From Entamoeba invadens IP1 (Eukaryota > Evosea > Mastigamoebida > Endamoebidae): a DNA stretch of 15,357 nt. The DNA lies in the NCBI RefSeq assembly GCF_000330505.1, contig NW_004191902.1, positions 106,861 to 122,217 of the forward strand, given 5' to 3'. Under the pieces are notes generated by a model. The model saw only the letters and a list, made by a program, of their open reading frames with translations. It was not told the origin of the DNA and did not search any database. The translations under genes were made by a program, and so were the position numbers. This document shows positions 8,968-15,357 of this stretch, piece after piece. Position 1 is the stretch's first letter, and every line of letters begins with the position of its first letter.

Positions 8968-9337
8968 AGAGGTGCTGAAACACTCCCACCAGTCCCCGTA
9001 CCTACTCAGCAAAGAGCAGAATCTCCTACCCAACAACCAGTGAGAGGTGCTGAAGGCGGTGCTGAAACAACAGAAACTCATCCCGAAACCAAATATTTAC
9101 GAAGAAATTCCACACATACCAAGTGATGAAATGAGACAATTAACATTAGAACCTACTTCTCAACATGTCGCTCAAAGACCACTCCCTGCTGTTCCACCAC
9201 AAAGAGCAAGAACTCCAACACCAAACAGACCAATCCAAGGTACTCCTGAAAATGTAGGTGAAGGTGAACATCCATATGAAGCTGTACAACGTAAAAAAGA
9301 CAAGAAAAAGAAGAAGGCAAAAAGAGAGTGGCTTTAA
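8965..9337 (+). pseudogene. Frameshifted second copy of the SH2/SH3-ligand tail
   Basis: This segment matches the C-terminal tail of the 7473-8561 protein but has no signal peptide, helical domain or start codon. The first part reads RGAETLPPVPVP, then a TQQRAESPTQQPV stretch, then RGAEGG, in the frame open from 8695. After a +1 shift between about 9047 and 9092 the match continues in another frame with PNIYEEIP (YEEI at 9098-9109), RPLPAVP (9176-9196), ARTPTPNRP, PYEAV (PY at 9272-9277) and a Lys-rich end, stopping at 9337. The RGAEGG, Y-E-E-I/L-P and R-LP-VP modules occur in the intact gene too. An AATAAA lies at 9354-9359. It could be a decayed duplicate, or a 3' exon damaged by one sequencing error. 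The repeat just upstream may have replaced the lost 5' part. Confidence 0.65.
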
Positions 9338-9532
9338 CTGAATAATATTTTTTAATAAATTTAGTACAACCCTGGTAATAACATGAATCCCTATTTATAT
9401 AACAAAACAACTTTTTCATGAGGTAAATTATTATTAGTTAATTTATAGTTATTTATTATTAAAACATAAACAACAATATATTTGTGGAATAAATCAATAA
9501 TTGTTCCTTTCAGTTTGTAAAAATAACAAAAT

Positions 9533-10102
9533 TCATTGAAGTCCATAAATTAAAATTTGGTCTGGTAAGCGGCCAAAAAATTTTGGAGTGATTCCCGTGA
9601 GTTTTGTGAATATCTCGAAATCCTTTTCACAGTAAGGGAAGTAAGAGACGTTTTTTAAATGTCGTCCTTCCAGTTCCAACCCAAACATGTTTCCAATCAC
9701 AATGCGACTTGAAGACAGAACTATATTTTTGTCGTTACCAAGAGCCATTTTATAATGCTTTCCATCAGTAACACTTTCATTTTTAATCAATAAAACCTCG
9801 AAAGAATCAAGCTTCACATCTTGTGCCAAATTCATTCGATTGATATTGATATCCCTATACTTAGTTTCATCCACCACTATTCTTAAAGCTGTAATTTCTC
9901 GAGAGTTGTCGCTGATAAAAAACACGACCGTTGATTGTGTGGATATTATAATTGAAAACAATAGTATTGGATCCATGGGCATTTTATTCGAGTCAAATAA
10001 TAATTTTGTGTAATTCAATAGACTCTCGGGAACGTAGGTGTATAACTTTTGGTCGTTGGCACCAAGAAGAGAGTGATTTACAACAGCTGGTTTGTTTCCC
10101 AT
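9533..10102 (-). CDS. Uncharacterised protein (189 aa), not of the array family
   Basis: Intact frame, clearly less AT-rich than its flanks, which supports coding. The first ATG (10102) gives MGNKPAVV; the Gly at position 2 is compatible with N-myristoylation, but the context is not a strong match. A hydrophobic run at 46-63 (ILLFSIIISTQSTVVFFI) could be a membrane anchor. Alternatively, translation from M43 (near 9976) would turn the same run into a signal peptide. The rest looks like mixed strand and helix with alternating hydrophobics (RIVVDETKY, DSFEVLLIKNES, SSSRIVIGNMFGLELEG). There is one cysteine (C158) in the C-terminal part. It shares none of the family motifs and is convergent with the tail copy at 8965-9337. 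I do not recognise it. Confidence 0.65.
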   Translation of the reverse strand: MGNKPAVVNHSLLGANDQKLYTYVPESLLNYTKLLFDSNKMPMDPILLFSIIISTQSTVVFFISDNSREITALRIVVDETKYRDININRMNLAQDVKLDSFEVLLIKNESVTDGKHYKMALGNDKNIVLSSSRIVIGNMFGLELEGRHLKNVSYFPYCEKDFEIFTKLTGITPKFFGRLPDQILIYGLQ

Positions 10103-10831
10103 TTTGGTTCTTTTTAATAGTAAATTAAATAGATTGTAATTAATAGTATATTTGTTCTATTTTTAACTATATTATTTGAAAACTAGTAACTAATAAATAA
10201 ATTATAAAAAAATTTAATTCACTATTAACTAAAAATATTTTAATTAATTAATTTTAATCGAATGAAATAAACATGTGTTTTATTTTTATTATATTTGTTG
10301 ATAATTTAAACTTAAAAAACATAATTCATCACAAAATGACGTTTAGATTTAAATTAAATAATTTTTTAATAAATTAAAAAATAAAGTATAGTAATTATTT
10401 AAAACGTTATTTTTTCATTTTATTTATTGTAATAATAACAGAAATTAATTATATTTATAATTAAATAATACCATCCAATTATAAATGGTTTATTTAATTT
10501 TTATATTATTAAGTTATAATAATATAAAATAACATTATTTTTCACAATTTGTTTACATAAAACAGAAATTCCATAAAATTAATTTCTTATACTTTTCGAT
10601 TAAATATAAAGTAACCTATATCTTTTTGAAAAGTACATATGAAAACCATACGATTTACAGAAAAGTGTGTTTAAAGTGTTGGTTTTCAATTTCATTATTT
10701 AAAACTATGAAATATTATAAAATAAAAAGTTGTTTTAAAAAGTTAACCTCAAAATCCAACATTATGTAATAACCTGGGAAAACAATAATTTCGTGTAAAA
10801 ACAAGAACAATAAAATCAAATACTATAATTC
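10103..10831. other. AT-rich intergenic region
   Basis: About 730 bases of extreme AT richness with no open frame. The block AATAAACATGTGTTTTATTTTT near 10266-10286 recurs, slightly changed, near 11669-11688 as a near-palindrome. The right end is the start region of the 10832 gene. No RNA gene or further coding signal is seen. Confidence 0.5.
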
Positions 10832-11554
10832 ATGATTATACACTTTGTTTTCTTTTTCGTGTTATATTCAAAGGGTGGCAACGAAAAGAAACCACACATA
10901 TCTTCTCACAACACAATTACTTTGGAACCAGTAACAATTTCAGAAGAGTTAAAAGATATGCTAAAAGAGGAAGATAGAAGACACAACACATACATGTTTG
11001 ATTTAAATATACTCCACAATAGAGTCAGACGTCTGCGAGACATTTTTAGACCACAGGATGACTTTCAAAGACTTGTTGAAAAAATTAAAGAAAATGAAAT
11101 AAACATGCAGACTTATTTAACGAAACTCACTGAAGGAAGTTTCATTGAGCCAAAAGAATTTATTACTTGGGCTAAAGTGGTTATGAGTAAGTATGACTTG
11201 AAAAGAAGAAGATGCACTTATAGAAGGTACTTTAGAAAATTAAATTATTATTACCATAAAGTGATGCTCAACAGAGATATGGGGGTGTTTCCAAAAAAAT
11301 ACCTCTCGAATCAACTTTTCCTTGATATGGAATATTATGAAAACAAATTACTTGTGTTAAGTCAGTTGGTTGTAGAACTTAATGGAATGGAAAATTATTA
11401 TGCGAATGGTGCAATGCAAATGATGAAAAGTTTCATTCAAGCTTTAAAGGAAGAAAGAGGGTCTTTGTTTGATCGGAGGGTCTTTAATTTAAGAAGATAT
11501 GATATGAAAGGGAAATTTACAGAAAGGGGTTCTCCAGAACACGAAAGTGATTAA
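10832..11554 (+). CDS. Secreted helical-domain paralogue (240 aa)
   Basis: Intact, shortest member and on the plus strand, at the right end of the array. Residues 1-13 are a signal peptide (MIIHFVFFFVLYS). The linker is short (14-35), without the Pro-rich part seen in others. The domain has YMFDLNILHNR (54-64), FITWAKVV before a basic RRRCTYRRYF block in place of the G(Y/F)GHY motif, NQLFLDMEYY (160-169) and FIQALKEERG (201-210), then a basic end helix and KFTERGSPEHESD. The single cysteine is C128. An AATAAA lies at 11653-11658, about 100 bases past the stop. It is separated from the other members by the unrelated 189-residue gene, so the array has been broken or inverted. Function unknown. 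Confidence 0.87.
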   Translation: MIIHFVFFFVLYSKGGNEKKPHISSHNTITLEPVTISEELKDMLKEEDRRHNTYMFDLNILHNRVRRLRDIFRPQDDFQRLVEKIKENEINMQTYLTKLTEGSFIEPKEFITWAKVVMSKYDLKRRRCTYRRYFRKLNYYYHKVMLNRDMGVFPKKYLSNQLFLDMEYYENKLLVLSQLVVELNGMENYYANGAMQMMKSFIQALKEERGSLFDRRVFNLRRYDMKGKFTERGSPEHESD

Positions 11555-11899
11555 GAAAATAACTCCTAAATTACTTTTTATTCTGAGAGTTATATATCAA
11601 AGTAAAAGAATTTAAATGAAATTTTTTAAAAAACAAATTAAATGTTTTTAAAAATAAAACAAAATGTAATAAACATGTTTTATTTTTTATAAAAACATTA
11701 TATAAAGGATTATAAAAACCAATTTCAATTCTTAACACTTAATTGTCAAAAAGACGTTTTTTGTCCGCCCTTTTGATTTTTTCTAATAGAACTTAAAATA
11801 ATCTTTTAATTTCAACATTAAAATTATTAAATAATTTTATAATATTTTTAATAGTCGTAATAAAAACCTTCAATTATATAAAAATACATTAAGCCTTGA
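11555..11899. other. 3' flank and spacer
   Basis: AT-rich sequence with the AATAAA of the preceding gene (11653-11658), a near-palindrome around ACATGT at about 11669-11688, and a TATATAAAAATACA (11875-11888) that could be a TATA element for the candidate RNA downstream. No open frame. Confidence 0.4.
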
Positions 11900-12033
11900 C
11901 AAGAGAATAAAAATGTAGGGAAGTAGAATAGCAGCTCGAGTCAAAGCTGATAAGTGAGCCACTTAAATAATATGATCAAAGCTTGGCGGATAAATAGGTG
12001 TCTGTCTTGACTTCAACCGCCATTCAATTTTTT
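11900..12033 (+). ncRNA. Candidate structured small RNA
   Basis: A GC-richer island within AT-rich DNA with three perfect stems in a row: CAGCT/AGCTG (11932-11949), TAAGTG/CACTTA (11951-11965) and TGGCGG/CCGCCA (11984-12022). A run of six T follows at 12028-12033, like a polymerase III terminator. TATATAAAAATACA lies about 15-25 bases before the assumed start. No long frame is open on either strand. I could not match it to tRNA, U6, 5S or other common small RNAs. The 5' end is a guess, and the island could also be a relic of an old coding exon. Confidence 0.25.
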
Positions 12034-12343
12034 AAGCTAAGACTGGTTTAATTTTATAGGCTTTTTACTATTATATTAAAATTTTTATAAAACATTATAT
12101 TTTTGAATACTTTTGTTATTTTTGAACATCATTTCTTAAAAACGCATTTTGTATACCTTTTAAGTGTTAAGATAATTTCAACAATATTTGAATGAATTTA
12201 ATTAATAAAAAATTTTGTGTTATTTTGTGTTACCTGACACTAGAAATAACCTTAAACAAAAAATATAATATTATAATTAAGAAATTTTGAGTTTATCAAT
12301 ACTTTGTCCAATTATTTTAATTTTATTTTGTTCCTTACATTTT
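12034..12343. other. AT-rich spacer
   Basis: No open frame, stem or recognisable element found between the candidate RNA and the island at 12344. Confidence 0.4.
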
Positions 12344-12413
12344 AAGGTGACCTTCGAGATTGTCACGACCCAAGTAATCCTAAGATCTTTTGGGTCGAAT
12401 TAATTATTTTTTT
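12344..12413 (+). repeat. Island related, inverted, to the exon at 14497-14539
   Basis: A GC-richer patch beginning AAGGTGACCTTCGAGAT. The minus strand of the candidate small gene at 14497-14539 has the near-identical AAGGTGACCTCGAAGAT, and both continue with TTGGG and an AATTATTT end, so the two are probably homologous. In the matching frame the patch reads GDLRDCHDPSNPKIFWVE. It also forms hairpins (GTGAC/GTCAC and CGACCCAA/TTGGGTCG) and ends in seven T (12407-12413). It may be a decayed exon copy or part of a dispersed element. Confidence 0.35.
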
Positions 12414-12679
12414 GTAAATCGGCATTTTACTTTTCTCTTTACCAAATAACAAAAAAATATTTTTTAAAACTTCACATTTTTTTTCTGAATTTACACATTG
12501 TTGAATTGATTATATATAATCACTATTAACTTTAACAGATCGTGTTATCAATTTTCATAACGAAATTATCAACATAATTAAACGTTCAAATAAACAAAAA
12601 TCAAATATACAACAGTGTTGATACTTTAATAATTCTCAAATTAAATATCCACTTAAACAATAGTTGTTTATTACATTGA
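12414..12679. other. AT-rich spacer
   Basis: No gene or structured element recognised. A frame open at 12664-12882 lacks an ATG start and lies inside repeat copy 2, so it is not called. Confidence 0.4.
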
Positions 12680-13012
12680 ATTTATCGATTGTAAATAATA
12701 ACTTTGGTGAAACAATTATGATATACATTAAAACAAAAATAAACGATTATCATCAATTTCATTGTGTAACTACGTCGATGTACACAATTTTCGTGAAACG
12801 ACTTTTGTTGATAATAACATGTAAGAGAGTTGTTATATTCGATTATTCTTTTATAACTATCGTTTTCTTGTTATTCATGTAAAAACACATATTTAAACAT
12901 ATATACCTTAGTAACACCACAACATTTATTATTATATATAATAGAAACATATATTGATTATTAATTTCAATAATTAAATAACAACAAAATGTGTATCAGG
13001 GTTCACTGTTAA
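12680..13012 (+). repeat. Diverged repeat, copy 2
   Basis: Second copy of the segment at 8630-8967, same orientation, about 4 kb away. It shares ATTGTGTAACTACGTCGAT near 12759, GTTGATAATAACATGTAAGA near 12808, a block with ACACATA...TTAAACAT near 12886, and a right end TGTATCAGGGTTCACTGT near 12990. Unlike copy 1 it has stops in the corresponding frame, and no SH2/SH3-ligand tail follows it. Confidence 0.6.
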
Positions 13013-14485
13013 TCACAACATTTTCCATTTTTATAAAATGTCAAAAATAAAACGTGATAAATTTTAGTGTGAAAACGTGTAACATCAAACCTGAACTTAA
13101 AATCATTACATTAAAATTACTGGAATAACACAGTTTAGAACATTTTTGCTTATAACTTGTTGCTCTCTCGCATATATACATTAAAATATAAAAATAAATA
13201 TTTTATCATCAAAAAGCAAAAGCAGATGATACAAAAATTTTAAAATTGATTCCAGTTCTTTGTTGTGGTACATTAACTTGGTTGTTTCAACAAAAATGAA
13301 TACACTTTCATGATTATTTTAAATATTTATTCTATAAGTATTTATCTATTTTAACAATTATTTCTTTAGATCATACATAAAAGTGCATTAGAACATAAAT
13401 GTTTGTCTTTTGGATTTATAATACGATGCACATATTATTTAGTAATACACAAACATTTAATAACAATTCAATTGCTTTCAAATTGAATATTAATAAAATA
13501 GAAAAATATTTTTAATTAAATTTATAAAATATATTTAATCGTATCAAAGAGACAACACCAATGTAATAAAAAAACAAATTAGTTTTTTATCAACATTTTA
13601 ATTTGTTCACGTGTATATTTGATTATTTATCATAAACAAACTTCACGTTGTTGTTAGTTATATTAACCAGTAAATATATAATTTATTTTTATAACATGTA
13701 CACAAGGGTGTGAACCACAAGTCGTTAAAAATAACCATTAACATTCTTTTCATATTATAATATTTATGTATTTGTTTAGTTTGAAATTATATGTTTACAC
13801 ACTCAAAAAGTTTACACATTTAATAATTTTATTATTTTTACAATGAGCGTATAAAGTATATAACTAACCATTTTATATTGATTACCATAATAAAATCTTT
13901 AAAAATAGCTGTATAATCATGTTGTTATTTCACTATTCAATAACAGTTGTAATGTCATTTTTAAATTAGTGTTATTTGTGTGTGTAGTTAGACATAATAT
14001 ATTAAAAATATAATATACATTTAATAACATTATTTACATGTTATTATCGACAATGAGTTATTGAAAAATAATCATTTTTATGTAGTTACACAATTAAAAT
14101 GGTCACACTTGTTTAGAATATAAAATATATTCATAAATCAAAAATATGTCAAAAATAATTGTTCTCTTTGGTTTATGTTTACATCAACAATTCCATTTAA
14201 ACATGATTGTTAATTATTTGTTTATCATTCCATGTCTTGTCATATTGGTAATTATGTGTGGATATCAAAAACTACATTTTTAATATGAAATACAATTGTT
14301 TAAATATAAATATTTTAAAAGAAATACAATTATTTTTTTGTTTACCAAATAATTTTTTTTGTAATCACTTTTTTTAACATAAAAAATAATTAATTAATTA
14401 TTTTTTTATATTTACAATTATTTGACACGCATTTCAAACCTTTTTTTACAAGTTCTTAATTATTTTACGTATGTTTTTGACTTTA
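13013..14485. other. AT-rich gene-poor region
   Basis: About 1.5 kb without a convincing gene. Fragments near 13425-13470 (TTAGTAATACACAAACATTTAATAAC) recall part of the 8630/12680 repeat. An acceptor-like ATTTCTTTAG near 13370 is followed by 38 open codons ending near 13490. A 45-codon ATG frame at 14146-14283 starts with a signal-peptide-like MSKIIVLFGLCL and has a donor-like GGTAATT inside. None of these is strong enough to call. Confidence 0.4.
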
Positions 14486-14496
14486 AATAATTATTG

Positions 14497-14748
14497 TCAG
14501 CCCAAGCATTTTGGTGGATCTTCGAGGTCACCTTTACAACTGAAAAACAATTAATACATCCAAGTAAAACAGATTAACCTTGGCAAGTCAACTGAATCAA
14601 CTTTTTTTTGTAAAAAGGTGAAATCTGGATTAGATTTATCAAGATCATAATTTATTTTTAGAATAATTAAAAATAAATTCAAAACACTAAATCGATTAGT
14701 TTCACGCAAACTACTAGTCTTTACAGACCCATGTTTCCTATTTTCCAT
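14497..14748 (-). CDS. Candidate spliced small protein (70 aa, two exons)
   Basis: The ATG at 14748 opens an exon running to 14579 (170 bases). An intron-like segment spans 14578-14540 (39 bases): donor AAG|GTTAAT, a TATTAAT branch-like site, and a good acceptor TTGTTTTTCAG. The second exon (14539-14497, 43 bases) continues in frame to TGA. The spliced product is 70 residues: a basic N-terminus, a hydrophobic run (about 21-33, FSVLNLFLIILKI) that could be an anchor or late signal, and a C-terminal end with two cysteines (LPSCKGDLEDPPKCLG). Without splicing the frame would stop after 65 codons. The second exon resembles the inverted island at 12344-12413. Function unknown. Confidence 0.45.
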
Positions 14749-15130
14749 GTGTTCAAAATAGTCAACACTTGTTGTTAAGAGACATACACATAAATTTTCA
14801 TGAGAGCGCTTCGATTTTTATCAATTTTTCATTATTTAAATTGGTTTGTGACACGCAGTTCTTAATTTAAGATCTTTTTAGTTCAAATACAAAAATAAAA
14901 AAAGTGACTTATTTTAAGTAAAAAAATCAAGGATATAAATTATCCACTTTTCACTTCGTAAGGTTAAAAAACAAAGTTGTTATTGTAAGTGAATTAAAAT
15001 TAATTATTTTTGAATATATTTTGTGTTTATAATCGTTATTTGTAATTTGTTTTTTTATCAACATGTTTTAAATTTGTAAAATTGAAATTGTAAATAAATA
15101 ATCAATTCTATTGTTATTATTAATTAAGAG
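14749..15130. other. AT-rich spacer
   Basis: No open frame. GTTTTTTTATCAACATGTTTTAAATTTG near 15049-15076 resembles a segment near 13580-13608, another sign of old repeats in this gene-poor part. Confidence 0.4.
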
Positions 15131-15266
15131 AAAGGACGGACATGGGGACGAAGGACGGGAATATAGGCCGAAGGACGTCCTTTGTGGTTTAGGGATGTCC
15201 TCCCGCTATAAAGGGCGTCCTTTATGTGTATATGGTGTCCTTTCTATTATTTTCGTGTCCGCGGCA
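15131..15266. repeat. GC-rich inverted array with a 20-base period
   Basis: A sharp GC-rich island. On the right side GTCC starts at 15177, 15197, 15217, 15237 and 15257, exactly 20 bases apart, mostly followed by TTT or TCC. On the left side the mirror word GGAC occurs at 15134, 15153 and 15173 (spacing 19 and 20). The halves meet at a 12-base perfect palindrome, AAGGACGTCCTT (15171-15182). The bases between the words are not conserved, so this is a diverged 20-base minisatellite arranged head to head, or a set of paired binding sites. Confidence 0.75.
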
Positions 15267-15357
15267 TTTTTAATAACTATATAATGAATTATAATATTAC
15301 CATGAATTTACTATTATAAAATATAATAATTTCCAAAAATAAATAAATCAAAGACAA

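Noticed and set aside
11990..12033. Short minus-strand ATG frame starting MAVEVKTDTYLSAKL
   Set aside because: Only 15 codons, no splice donor before the stop, and it lies within the candidate stem region.
12664..12882. 72-codon plus frame
   Set aside because: It starts at TTG, lies inside repeat copy 2 and has no coding character beyond hydrophobic AT-rich codons.
15131..15266. CRISPR array
   Set aside because: The repeated word is only four to seven bases with a 20-base step and switches strand at the centre; the context is eukaryotic.
1..15357. tRNA or rRNA genes
   Set aside because: I looked for GGTTCGA-type B boxes and cloverleaf arms on both strands and found none; GGGTCGAATT near 12391 is part of a hairpin and does not fit a tRNA.
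1..15357. Bacterial or phage origin
   Set aside because: There are no Shine-Dalgarno sites, no tightly packed or overlapping genes, and the spacers are long; AATAAA signals and a likely intron point to a eukaryote.

Overview
The window looks like nuclear DNA of a very AT-rich eukaryote. Genes are single and widely spaced, each with its own start region. There are no Shine-Dalgarno sites or operon-like overlaps. AATAAA signals sit at or just past several stop codons. One small gene appears to carry a 39-base intron with a GT donor and a TTTTTCAG acceptor, which is a nematode-like pattern; a microsporidian or another parasite with short introns is also possible. The species cannot be named from the sequence.

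The core, about 1.5-11.6 kb, is an array of paralogous secreted proteins. Four are on the minus strand (1512-2479, 2946-3950, 4289-5146, 6224-7057) and two on the plus strand (7473-8561, 10832-11554). Each has a signal peptide, usually a low-complexity Pro/Ser/Thr or charged linker, and a helical domain of about 200 residues. Most copies share a YM.(D/E)LN.L.NR motif, a G(Y/F)G.Y-like motif, NQ(L/M)(F/L)L(D/N)..Y(Y/F), and a basic C-terminal helix ending near KF..P(P/I). I know no named family with this signature. Most mature chains have no cysteine or only one, which suits work inside a reducing compartment such as host cytoplasm (inference). The first copy has a one-base frameshift in a six-A run.

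The 7473-8561 protein is the most striking. It is a divergent member with a Gln/Arg/Pro-rich tail carrying YEQI, RQLPQVP and YEEL. Just downstream, 8965-9337 is a frameshifted second copy of this tail with YEEI and RPLPAVP. These match the textbook ligands of Src-family SH2 (pYEEI) and class I SH3 (RxLPxxP) domains, so a host-signalling mimic is a reasonable hypothesis.

A separate 189-residue gene of unknown function lies at 9533-10102. From about 11.6 kb to the right edge there are few genes. This part holds a possible structured small RNA (11900-12033), diverged repeats related to 8630-8967, two related inverted islands near 12.35 and 14.5 kb, a small candidate spliced gene (14497-14748), and a GC-rich inverted array with a 20-base period (15131-15266).
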